From positions 62,001-126,000 of the forward strand of contig NZ_KB375281.1 in the NCBI RefSeq assembly GCF_000336555.1: a stretch of DNA of 64,000 nucleotides, written 5' to 3'. The notes beneath the pieces are model-generated. The model did no database searches and had not been told where the DNA came from. It saw only the letters and a program-made list of their open reading frames with translations. A program made the translations under genes and the position numbers. Positions within the stretch are counted from its first letter, which is position 1; every line of letters begins with the position of its first letter. Positions 26,376 to 34,499 of the stretch are shown piece after piece. This DNA is from Afipia clevelandensis ATCC 49720. Lineage in GTDB: Bacteria > Pseudomonadota > Alphaproteobacteria > Rhizobiales > Xanthobacteraceae.

Positions 26376-27752
26376 ATGGCGATTTCAGAAGGCGACAGGC
26401 ATGATGCGTATCTGCCGCGCAGTCAGCCGCCTGTTCTGGACATGAAGAGCCTCGTGGCGATGCTACGCCGCCGGGCCTCTTTTATCGCGGCCGTGACCCT
26501 CGCATGTTTCGGCATCTGCCTGATCTGGATATTGCTGTCGCCACCAAGGTACATCGCAACCGGGCGCATCTTGCTGGATGTATCCGAGATCGCATCGACA
26601 GCAGAAGCCGGAGACTCCAATTCCGTCGGGATTGAAAACGAGCTTTACGTGATGACATCACGTTCCGTTTTCGACCGCGTCATCGCGCAGGAAAAGCTCG
26701 ATGGCGATCCGCTGTTCGGCGGCAAGCCCGGGGGTCTTCTCTCTGCGCTTGTCTCGAGCGTCGGCCTTGCACGACACTCCGATTCCCATGCCCTTGCTTT
26801 GCGCCGGCTCGAGCGTTCCGTGAACGTACGGCGCAAGGCCGGCTCGACTGTGGTGGACGTGACCGCTGTCACGCCCGACCGCGAGATGTCGGTTCGGATC
26901 GCAAACGCCGTGATGGACGGTTATCTCGCGGAGCAAGCTGTCGGACGCGGAAACACGCCATCCGAGTCAGCCGTGCCATCCGGTTCGCGGCTGGAGACAC
27001 TGCAGTCTCGTCTCAAGGCTGCCGAGCAGCGGTACGAGGCGTTTCGCGCCCAGAATCTGAAACCGAACGATGAGAGCGAGAAGCAGGTGACGGAACTGTC
27101 GGCGCAGGCAAATGCAGCCGAAGCCAAAGCCGGTTCGTTGCGTTCGCAACTCGCCCAGCTTCAGCGCGCCGGACGAACGCTCGATGGCGGCGGAATTCCC
27201 GCCATGGCGCGTAGCGGCGCGTTCGGCGCGGCGGGTTATCGCTACGCGGATGCAAGGCAGTTGGAGCGCGATCTCTCCGAAACCCTCGGGCCACGGCATC
27301 CAGATCTTGTTTTCGCGCGGCGGCGCGCGGCAGAAGCGGGCAGGGCACTCGAACAGACAATCGGCAGCAGAACCCGCACGATCACCGCTGATCTCGAACA
27401 GGCACGTTCAACCGCGGCCGGGCTCAAGGGCCGCGTGGACAAGGTGAAGAAGAACCTTGCGGTGTCGGCCGAAACAGCCACCCGCCTGAAGGAACTTGCC
27501 AACGATGTCGAGGCCAGCCGGGCCGCCTATCAGGCCGTTCTGGCGCGCTCGTATGATGCGTCCAATCAGCAACGCACCGATGGCCCAAATGCACGGATTC
27601 TCAGCCGCGCGACCATGCCGCTCGCGCCGAGCGGGCCGTTTCCCGCAGGCATATTGCTGATGAGCCTGCTGCTCGGGCTCGGTCTCGGCGTCAGCCTTGC
27701 GCTGTTGCTCGAACTGATGGCTGCCGAGAAAGAGTCTGTCAGCGTCCCTTGA
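26376..27752 (+). CDS. Wzz/GumC-like chain-length or exopolysaccharide transport protein, no kinase domain
   Basis: A 458-residue inner-membrane protein. Transmembrane segment one is near residue 40 (FIAAVTLACFGICLIWILL), and segment two is near the C-terminus (GILLMSLLLGLGLGVSLALLLEL). Between them is a periplasmic domain rich in coiled coil with the Wzz start PPRYIATGRILLDV. The family sets polysaccharide chain length. The C-terminal BY-kinase domain of ExoP types is absent. There are no polysaccharide synthesis genes nearby, so it is an orphan. Start is uncertain: ATG 26343 and ATG 26376 both fit and neither has a clear Shine-Dalgarno. It ends tail to tail with the crotonase gene, overlapping by 14 bases. 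Confidence 0.75.
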   Translation: MAISEGDRHDAYLPRSQPPVLDMKSLVAMLRRRASFIAAVTLACFGICLIWILLSPPRYIATGRILLDVSEIASTAEAGDSNSVGIENELYVMTSRSVFDRVIAQEKLDGDPLFGGKPGGLLSALVSSVGLARHSDSHALALRRLERSVNVRRKAGSTVVDVTAVTPDREMSVRIANAVMDGYLAEQAVGRGNTPSESAVPSGSRLETLQSRLKAAEQRYEAFRAQNLKPNDESEKQVTELSAQANAAEAKAGSLRSQLAQLQRAGRTLDGGGIPAMARSGAFGAAGYRYADARQLERDLSETLGPRHPDLVFARRRAAEAGRALEQTIGSRTRTITADLEQARSTAAGLKGRVDKVKKNLAVSAETATRLKELANDVEASRAAYQAVLARSYDASNQQRTDGPNARILSRATMPLAPSGPFPAGILLMSLLLGLGLGVSLALLLELMAAEKESVSVP

Positions 27753-28524
27753 AGTTCGCCGGACGCCGCTCTTCGGTGGCCTTGATGCCTTCCTTGTGGT
27801 CTTCGGTCTCGCGCAGCCAGGTCTGTTCGGCGAGTTCATGATCGGTCTGTGCCTTGACGCGATCTGCGAGACCCGCGCGGATCGTCGCGCGTGTCGACAT
27901 CAGGCCGAGCGGGGAATTCTCCGCGATCTCGCCCGCCAGCTTGAAGGCTTCGGCGTGGACCTGATCCTGCGGCACCAGCACATTGGCAAGGCCCATGTTG
28001 TAAGCCTCTTCGCCGGTGACGCGGCGAGAGGTGTAGAACATCAGCGCCGCGTTGTTCTTGCCGATCAGTTCGGGGAGCGTGACGGTCAGGCCAAAGCCGG
28101 GATGAAATCCGAGGCGGGTGAAATTCGCGGCGAAGCGTGCCTCGGGACAGGTGACGCGGAAATCCGCCGACACCGCGAGGCCAAGTCCACCGCCAATGGC
28201 AGCGCCCTGAACAGCGGCCACGATCGGTTTCTTGTTGCTGAAGATGCGCACCGCTTCGCGGTAAAGATCGCCGGTTGTGCCATCGCCGGATGCAGCATCA
28301 CCGGCAAATCCCGCGGGGCGGTTGAAGTTGGCGCCCGCGCAGAACGCCTTGCCCTGCGAAGCAAGAACCACGGCGCGCGCGTCCATGTCGTTGTCGATTT
28401 GTCCAAGTGCATCGGCGATCTGCCGGATCAGGGAGAGGTCGAAGAAATTCAGCGGCGGCCGGCGAATTTCGATCAGCGTAACATGCCCGTGTTTCTCGAC
28501 GCCGATATCAGTAAAGCCGCTCAT
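27739..28524 (-). CDS. enoyl-CoA hydratase/isomerase (crotonase) family protein lacking both hydratase glutamates
   Basis: A 261-residue crotonase-fold protein. The oxyanion-hole regions are present (KAFCAGANF and AAIGGGLGLA). When aligned by eye with rat mitochondrial hydratase, the catalytic Glu of GGGCELA is Gly115 and the Glu of FGQPE is Phe135. It therefore may not hydrate enoyl-CoA and could be an isomerase, hydrolase or other crotonase. It follows two acyl-CoA dehydrogenase genes on the same strand (27 bases from the nearest), so its substrate is an acyl-CoA made by them. Confidence 0.85.
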   Translation of the reverse strand: MSGFTDIGVEKHGHVTLIEIRRPPLNFFDLSLIRQIADALGQIDNDMDARAVVLASQGKAFCAGANFNRPAGFAGDAASGDGTTGDLYREAVRIFSNKKPIVAAVQGAAIGGGLGLAVSADFRVTCPEARFAANFTRLGFHPGFGLTVTLPELIGKNNAALMFYTSRRVTGEEAYNMGLANVLVPQDQVHAEAFKLAGEIAENSPLGLMSTRATIRAGLADRVKAQTDHELAEQTWLRETEDHKEGIKATEERRPANFKGR

Positions 28525-28551
28525 GGATGATCCTCGTTTGACATTTGTCTG

Positions 28552-29712
28552 TTAGCGCAGGCCGAGGCCGCGCGCGATGATACCGCGCAGAACCTCGGTG
28601 GTGCCGCCCTGAATCGTCAGTTTCGGTGCGGTCTTGATCGCGAATGCGAGCTGGTCTTCCAGCGTCTGGTGATTGGAGGCATCGAAGTCGATGAAAGCGG
28701 CGAGGTCGCGCACGCGATGGGGTAACTGTTGCTCCCAGAGCGTGCCGATATCCTTGACGATCGAGGCTTCGACCACGGGCTCCTTGCCCGCCTGCAGCAT
28801 GCCTGCAACCGACACCGACATGCGGCGCATGGTGTGGAGCTGCGCGACAAGGCGGCCCACGCCTTCCGCGCCGCGCGTATCCGGGTTTGCCCCGAGCGCA
28901 CGTACAAGCTCGGTCAACACGTAATAGGTTTCAAGAAAGCGCTCCGGTCCGCTGCGTTCATAGGCCAGTTCGCTGGTGGCCTGTTTCCACGCGCCGTCGA
29001 TCTCGCCGAGTGCATGATCGTCGGGAAGGAAGACGTCCTTGAAGACGACCTCGTTGAATTCTTTCAGCCCGCTGATCTGCTCGATGGGATTGACCGTGAT
29101 ACCGGGCGTCTTCATGTCGACAAGGAATTGCGTCAGGCCATGGCGCCGGTTTTCCTTGGTCGGCGGCGACGTGCGGAAGATCGCGAGCATATAGTCGGCC
29201 ATGTGCGCCGACGTGGTCCAGATCTTGGTGCCGTTGATCAGCCAGCCGCCGTCGGTCTTGGTGGCTTTCGTCTTCGCCGCGAACAGATCGGAGCCGGAAT
29301 TTGGCTCGCTCATGCCGATGGCAAAGCAAACCTCGCCGCGGCAAATGCGCGGCAGGATGTCCATCTTGATCTTCTCGTTGGCGTATTTGAGCAGGACGGG
29401 GCCGCTCTGGCGGTCGGCAACAAAGAAGCGGCGGGTCGGCGCGTTGGCGATGCGCATTTCCTCGGTGACGATGTAACGCTCCAGGAAGGTGCGCTCATGG
29501 CCGCCGTATTTCTTCGGCCAGGTCATGCCGATCCAGCCGCGTTCGCCGACGCGGCGGCTGAATTCGGGAACGTCGGTGTCCTCCCGCTGCGGTTCGTGTG
29601 GATTGAACACACCGGCGGCAATTTCCTCGGCGAGGAATGCGCGCACATCGCGTCGCAAGGCCTCGTACTCTTCCGGCAAACGGATCTGATCGAAACGGAG
29701 CGCTGCGGTCAT
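28552..29712 (-). CDS. acyl-CoA dehydrogenase, large-type subunit
   Basis: A 386-residue FAD enzyme with the acyl-CoA dehydrogenase layout: N-terminal helical domain, CFAIGMSEPNSGSDLFAAKTKA (FAD-binding), a middle beta domain with INGTKIWTTSAHMADY, and C-terminal IQGGTTEVLRGIIARGLGLR. A second, smaller acyl-CoA dehydrogenase gene lies immediately upstream. Adjacent large and small paralogues occur in heterotetrameric dehydrogenases acting on dicarboxyl-CoA or steroid side chains. The substrate is unknown. Confidence 0.9.
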   Translation of the reverse strand: MTAALRFDQIRLPEEYEALRRDVRAFLAEEIAAGVFNPHEPQREDTDVPEFSRRVGERGWIGMTWPKKYGGHERTFLERYIVTEEMRIANAPTRRFFVADRQSGPVLLKYANEKIKMDILPRICRGEVCFAIGMSEPNSGSDLFAAKTKATKTDGGWLINGTKIWTTSAHMADYMLAIFRTSPPTKENRRHGLTQFLVDMKTPGITVNPIEQISGLKEFNEVVFKDVFLPDDHALGEIDGAWKQATSELAYERSGPERFLETYYVLTELVRALGANPDTRGAEGVGRLVAQLHTMRRMSVSVAGMLQAGKEPVVEASIVKDIGTLWEQQLPHRVRDLAAFIDFDASNHQTLEDQLAFAIKTAPKLTIQGGTTEVLRGIIARGLGLR

Positions 29713-29745
29713 CTGAGAAGTCCTGAAAATCCGATTGTGGTTCGA

Positions 29746-30804
29746 TTACCGCGATGCGACCAGCGGCCAGAGTTCGTCGGCACCGCGCGCGGCAACGAAC
29801 CTGCCAAGTTCGGTCGCCCAGTAACTTTCGTGTCCGAAGTCATCACGCCAGCCCAGCGCGCGCAGTGTGTAGCGGTGCAGGATATGCTCCATCGAAAAGC
29901 CGATGGCGCCATGCACCTGATGCGCGATGGCTGTGCCTTTTTCAGCGGCTTCCGCGCAGCGAATTTTCGCAGCCGCGGCCTCGAAAAACACCGTCTCGTC
30001 GAACGACGGGCTGTTCGCGATTGTATCGGCGGCTGATCCTGCTGCCGTCACTGCGGCTGCGACCTCGCCGGCAAGCCGTGCGAGGTTGTGCTGGACGGCC
30101 TGAAACTTCGAGATCTGCTTTTCAAAAGCCACGCGCTCGTTGGAATAGCGCACCGTCATCTCAAGCATCGTTTCCAGCGCGCCCGCGATCTGCAGGCTGC
30201 GCAGCGTTGCGCCCATCAACATGAGTGATTGGCTGGTAAATCCGGACGGAGCCGCTTTGGAAGCAATTGGCTGGACGTCGTCCAACACCACGGTGTTGGA
30301 TGCGTCGCTGCCGAGAGCTTTACCGGCCTCGATCCGGCAGGCCGATGCTTCGACCAGAGCAATCGAATATCCTTTCGCACCGTGCGCGATGACGGCGATA
30401 TGCGCGGCTTCGGACGCGAAGGGGACGCTGCGAACCCGTCCGCTGAGTGTGCCGTCCGGATTGACGGTGATGCGATCCTGCGGGCGCGCCGGAGCGACTG
30501 TCATTTTTCCGGCAGGCGAGGGAAGGCCGGCCTGCGCGAGCAGCCAGCCGGCCAGCATTGTTTCGACCAGCGGAATTGAAATCGCGAATTTTCCACTGGA
30601 AGCTGCGACCGCAAATCCGTCCGCCAGACTTGCACCGGAACCGTCGCAGTCTTCGGGGACCCATGCCAGCGGCAATCCTGCTTCCGTCAGCGCAGTCCAG
30701 AGCGGCGCTTTCCAGGCGTCATTTGCCGCGTTGTTGATGGTCTGCGCGTCCGCAAGGTCCGCAAAAATCCGCTCCGCCGTCTCCGCAACAATATTCTCGC
30801 TCAC
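29746..30804 (-). CDS. acyl-CoA dehydrogenase, small-type subunit
   Basis: A 352-residue acyl-CoA dehydrogenase relative. N-terminal parts are divergent, without the SEPxxGSD FAD motif, and the C-terminal helical domain is conserved (RVAFEKQISKFQAVQHNLARLAGEV and QVHGAIGFSMEHILHRY). The loss of half the cofactor motif fits the small subunit of a heteromeric enzyme, in which the large subunit supplies missing residues. It is the first gene of the operon with the large subunit and the crotonase. Confidence 0.85.
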   Translation of the reverse strand: MSENIVAETAERIFADLADAQTINNAANDAWKAPLWTALTEAGLPLAWVPEDCDGSGASLADGFAVAASSGKFAISIPLVETMLAGWLLAQAGLPSPAGKMTVAPARPQDRITVNPDGTLSGRVRSVPFASEAAHIAVIAHGAKGYSIALVEASACRIEAGKALGSDASNTVVLDDVQPIASKAAPSGFTSQSLMLMGATLRSLQIAGALETMLEMTVRYSNERVAFEKQISKFQAVQHNLARLAGEVAAAVTAAGSAADTIANSPSFDETVFFEAAAAKIRCAEAAEKGTAIAHQVHGAIGFSMEHILHRYTLRALGWRDDFGHESYWATELGRFVAARGADELWPLVASR

Positions 30805-31038
30805 GCTATCGGGCCTTTTCCAGTGATGTGCTGAGACAGGTGGTCATCCATCATAGTCCTGCACTTTCTTTTGCCCAGCCGTCCGGCCGGGATGAGTTTT
30901 TTTGCAACGCAGCGTGCGTCGGTAGGATGTCGAGCGCATGGCGGGGAAGTCATGGAAATGACGTCGCCGGGACGCTAGCCCTTCGTTCCGAACGGTGTCA
31001 AATCAGATGAGGTTTTCGGAAACAGGGATCTGAGAGCC

Positions 31039-31482
31039 TCAGGTTTGTGACGCTGTTTGCCGCAGTTCGGCAAGTTCGCGCCGCAATGCGAGTTTCTCTG
31101 CAACACCTTTGGTCACGTCGCGCAGAATGGCGACCGTTCCGTCAGGCAGACCGCGTTCGTCGCGGAGCATGACAATTGTAAACTCGACAGAGATTCGCCC
31201 ACCGCTTTTGGTCAGCGCCGGAACGGAAAGCAGGTCGCCGGCGCTATAGCGGCTTGTGCCTGTCGCCATCGTGTGCCGGTATCCGTCCCAGTGCCGGGCC
31301 CTGAGATTTTCCGGAATGATGAAATCGAGCGACTGTCCGATTGCCTCGCCCGGAGAGAATCCGAAAATGCGCACTGCGCCGGGATTCCAGTACGTGACGA
31401 CGCCGTCCCGGTCGGTCGCGATGATGGCATCCGATGCGGAGGCCAGAAGCGCCTCTGCAAGACCGGCGGGAGCAGACATCAT
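31039..31482 (-). CDS. single-domain PAS protein
   Basis: A 147-residue protein that is nearly all one PAS domain: ASASDAIIATDRDGVVTYWNPGAVRIFGFSPGEAIGQSL, then a sensor-box end with VAILRDVTKG, and a short helical tail EKLALRRELAELRQTA. It has no kinase, GGDEF or DNA-binding domain. It could be a signal-input partner of another protein, or a heme or flavin sensor. The gene-free stretch on its 5' side (31483-31761) shows no other convincing gene. Confidence 0.75.
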   Translation of the reverse strand: MMSAPAGLAEALLASASDAIIATDRDGVVTYWNPGAVRIFGFSPGEAIGQSLDFIIPENLRARHWDGYRHTMATGTSRYSAGDLLSVPALTKSGGRISVEFTIVMLRDERGLPDGTVAILRDVTKGVAEKLALRRELAELRQTASQT

Positions 31483-31761
31483 TTCGGTTCAGTTTGCGCG
31501 GCGATGGGTCTGGATGCAGACGCGCGCGCCTCAGCAGATTTGTCGGAGGGAGCGTTCGATCGGTCCTCACGCGGCCAGCACGGGCCGGATGCGTGTTTGC
31601 GGATCGCGCTGGCAAGTTCGGATTCTTCTCCGGATGTTCTGCGATACATCTTTCCTCCGATCGCCTGAATTCCCATCCTCGTCCGCGCACCGGCTCTGGC
31701 AAGCGAGAAATATTGGCCTGTCGTATCGAAAAGCCGAATAGATCGCGCTTGCTCGGGCCGC

Positions 31762-32658
31762 TTATCGCTTGGCCTGCGCAGGCCGCCTGACCGGTTTTGC
31801 CGCGATCTTGCCTTTTGTCGCCGCGGCTAGCCGATGCATGCTGTCGACGGCGACTGAAATCGCCTCGTGTTCGCTGTCGGCCGGGTAGACCACATAGGCG
31901 GGAATTGAAAACTCCGGCGCTCCGGCGACGAGATGCAATCGTTTGGCGGAGAGATGCGGCAGCACGATCCGCAGCGGAAAATAGCCCGATCCTTCGTTCT
32001 TCATCAGATGTTGCAATCCGAGCCAGCCGATATTGACCGTGAGGGAAGGGCTGCCGAAATTCGGAAACGAGGCGCTATGCCGGGCATAGAATTCCGGGCC
32101 CCAGTCCACATAAACGTAATTGTCCAATGGCTCCGGCGTATGTCTTGCGCTGGTCGAGACCATTACAAGGCGTTCGTCGAAGAGTTGTTCAACCTTCAGG
32201 CCCGGCCGGCTTTGCGGCGTATACATCACGCCGATATCGACCCGGCCTTCGATCAGCCCCTGCATGACCTCCGGTTCAAGACCGCTCTCCGCCCGAACCG
32301 AGATTGTGGGTGCAGCCTTCTGCATCAGGGGCAGCCACTGCAGCAGGAATTCCTCCCACAATCCGATCCGGCCGCCGATCACAAGCGTTCCGCTGAAGCC
32401 TTCGGGAATGCCGATGTCATGCCGCGCCTGAGCCACCGTCCGGACCAGCGCGGTGGCGTGTTTCTGGAATTGCCGTCCGGAATGGGTCAGCGTGGTCCCG
32501 GCCTTATTCCGCACGAACAGGACGCAGCCCAGCAGATCTTCGAGGGTATGAATTCGCGTGCTGACGGTCGATTGACTGACATGCAGCCGTTCGGCGGCGC
32601 TGATGAAATTGCCTGCCTCGACGACCGTCAGGAAAGTCCTCGCCAGTTCGGTGTCCAT
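31762..32658 (-). CDS. LysR-family transcriptional regulator
   Basis: A 298-residue regulator with the N-terminal helix-turn-helix (ELARTFLTVVEAGNFISAAERLHVSQSTVSTRI) and a LysR substrate-binding domain (for example GTLVIGGRIGLWEEFLL and GLIEGRVDIGVMYTP). A lysine/proline-rich tail follows. It faces the aldehyde dehydrogenase gene across 308 bases, in which a palindrome is found close to its own start. The effector is unknown. Confidence 0.9.
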   Translation of the reverse strand: MDTELARTFLTVVEAGNFISAAERLHVSQSTVSTRIHTLEDLLGCVLFVRNKAGTTLTHSGRQFQKHATALVRTVAQARHDIGIPEGFSGTLVIGGRIGLWEEFLLQWLPLMQKAAPTISVRAESGLEPEVMQGLIEGRVDIGVMYTPQSRPGLKVEQLFDERLVMVSTSARHTPEPLDNYVYVDWGPEFYARHSASFPNFGSPSLTVNIGWLGLQHLMKNEGSGYFPLRIVLPHLSAKRLHLVAGAPEFSIPAYVVYPADSEHEAISVAVDSMHRLAAATKGKIAAKPVRRPAQAKR

Positions 32659-32669
32659 CGCGGTTTCTC

Positions 32670-32688
32670 ATATCGGAAAATCCGATAT
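32670..32688. promoter_or_regulatory. inverted repeat upstream of the LysR gene
   Basis: Arms ATATCGGA and TCCGATAT are perfect and separated by AAA. The site is 12 bases before the LysR start codon and satisfies the LysR-box pattern T-N11-A. It is a likely auto-regulatory site. The rest of 32659-32966 shows no gene. Confidence 0.6.
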
Positions 32689-32966
32689 TAACTCGAGATA
32701 GTATCCCTTTGTCAAAATTGTTGAAATCGGGGCGGACGTTCGCTCTGCGCGCGAGATTGTCGCAGTTCGCCTGACAATGTTTCTAAATTGCGAAGGGAAT
32801 ACATGCCCTGCGACTGCCGCAACCATAATTGGCCGGGATGCTCTTTCGCTTCCGTGGCAAGGGCGCTACGATCCGGCCAAGCCGGTGAGGGCCGGTCCCC
32901 TATCTGCCGATCGCCCGATCGCTTTCAAAATACTCCCACACGAACGTTGCGACCAAAGGAAACGTC

Positions 32967-34397
32967 ATGACCAATCGTATGCAGTTCTATATCGACGGTA
33001 GCTGGGTCGATCCCGCCGTCAAGAAGTCCATTCCGGTCGTCAATCCGGCGACGGAAGAAGCGATGTACGAGATTGCGGTTGGATCGAAGGCGGACGTGGA
33101 CAAGGCGGTTGCCGCTGCGCGCCGTGCGTTCGAGACCTTCTCGCTGACCTCGCGCGAAGAGCGCGTCGCGCTGCTGGAAAAGATCATCGCGGTCTACAAG
33201 ACCCGGCTCAAGGATATCGGCGCCGCCGTCTCCGACGAAATGGGCGCGCCGCTGCCGATGGCTGAAAAGATGCAGGCCGGCGCCGGCCTCGGCCATCTGA
33301 TGTCCACGCTGGACGTTCTCAAAAAGTACGAGTTCGAGGAAAGCATTGGCTCGGCCGTCGTGGTGCGTGAGCCGGTCGGCGTGATCGGCATGATCACGCC
33401 CTGGAACTGGCCGCTGAACCAGATCGCCTGCAAGGTCGCGCCCGCGATCGCAGCCGGCTGCACCATGATCCTGAAGCCGTCGGAATACACCCCGACGTCC
33501 GCGCTGATCTTCGCCGAAATCCTTCACGAAGCCGGCGTGCCGAAGGGCGTGTTCAACCTGATCAACGGCCTCGGCCCCGATGTCGGCGTCGCTATGAGCG
33601 AGCATCCGGGCATCGACATGATTTCATTCACCGGCTCGACCCGCGCCGGTATCGACGTTGCCAAGCGCGCGGCCAACACCGTCAAGCGCGTCAGCCAGGA
33701 ACTGGGCGGCAAGTCGCCGAACATCATTCTCGACGACGCCGATTTCACCAAGGCTGTGACCGGCGGCGTGGCGCATATGTTCAACAACTCCGGCCAATCC
33801 TGCAACGCGCCGTCGCGTATGATCGTGCCGCAGGCGAAGATCAACGAGATCGCGGCTATCGCCAAGACCGTTGCCGACAAGACCAAGGCGGGCGATCCGC
33901 GCGCCGAGGGCACCACCATCGGCCCGGTGGTCAACCGCATCCAGTGGGACAAGATCCAGGCGCTGATCCAGAAGGGCATCGACGAAGGCGCCACCTTGGT
34001 CGCTGGCGGTCCAGGTCTGCCGGAAGGAGTCAACAAGGGCTTCTATGTCCGCCCGACCGTGTTCTCCGATGTCACCAGCGACATGACGATTGCGCGCGAG
34101 GAAATCTTCGGACCCGTGCTCGTGATCATGGGCGCGAAGGACGAAGACGAGGCGGTGAAGATCGCCAACGACACGCCTTACGGTCTTGCCGGTTACGTCT
34201 CGGCGGGCACTGTCGAGCGTGCGCGCAAGGTTGGCCGCCAGATTCGCGCCGGCAACGTCAACCTCAACGGTGTGCCCAACGAGCGCACCGCGCCGTTCGG
34301 CGGCTACAAGCAGTCGGGCAACGGCCGCGAGTGGGGCAAGTTCGGCCTTGAGGAATATCTCGAAGTGAAGGCGGTCGCAGGCTTCAACGCGGCCTGA
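32967..34397 (+). CDS. NAD(P)-dependent aldehyde dehydrogenase family protein
   Basis: A 476-residue aldehyde dehydrogenase with oxyanion Asn in TPWNWPLNQ, general-base Glu in QELGGKSPNI and nucleophile Cys in NNSGQSCNAPSR. It oxidises an aldehyde to a carboxylic acid in the cytoplasm. It is monocistronic: a strong terminator follows and the LysR gene is divergent. A semialdehyde such as glutarate semialdehyde, expected after enamidase action, is a conceivable substrate, but the gene is 13 kb away and the sequence does not show specificity. Confidence 0.92.
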   Translation: MTNRMQFYIDGSWVDPAVKKSIPVVNPATEEAMYEIAVGSKADVDKAVAAARRAFETFSLTSREERVALLEKIIAVYKTRLKDIGAAVSDEMGAPLPMAEKMQAGAGLGHLMSTLDVLKKYEFEESIGSAVVVREPVGVIGMITPWNWPLNQIACKVAPAIAAGCTMILKPSEYTPTSALIFAEILHEAGVPKGVFNLINGLGPDVGVAMSEHPGIDMISFTGSTRAGIDVAKRAANTVKRVSQELGGKSPNIILDDADFTKAVTGGVAHMFNNSGQSCNAPSRMIVPQAKINEIAAIAKTVADKTKAGDPRAEGTTIGPVVNRIQWDKIQALIQKGIDEGATLVAGGPGLPEGVNKGFYVRPTVFSDVTSDMTIAREEIFGPVLVIMGAKDEDEAVKIANDTPYGLAGYVSAGTVERARKVGRQIRAGNVNLNGVPNERTAPFGGYKQSGNGREWGKFGLEEYLEVKAVAGFNAA

Positions 34398-34417
34398 GAC
34401 TGTTCGGAGTAAAAATG

Positions 34418-34454
34418 TGCCGGTGCGAGGCGACTCGCACCGGCATTTTGTTTT
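34418..34454 (+). terminator. intrinsic terminator after the aldehyde dehydrogenase gene
   Basis: Arms TGCCGGTGCGAG (34418-34429) and CTCGCACCGGCA (34434-34445) pair perfectly around GCGA, followed by TTTTGTTTT. This is a textbook Rho-independent terminator for the rightward gene, just before the convergent tal-pgi stop. Confidence 0.9.
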
Positions 34455-34499
34455 CAGGCAAGTTCGCCGTGAACGCGCTGTTCAGGGCGGACGCGATGT

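Noticed and set aside
31483-31761. Short frames between the PAS and LysR genes
   Set aside because: None has family features or a convincing ribosome binding site, and frames on both strands overlap one another.
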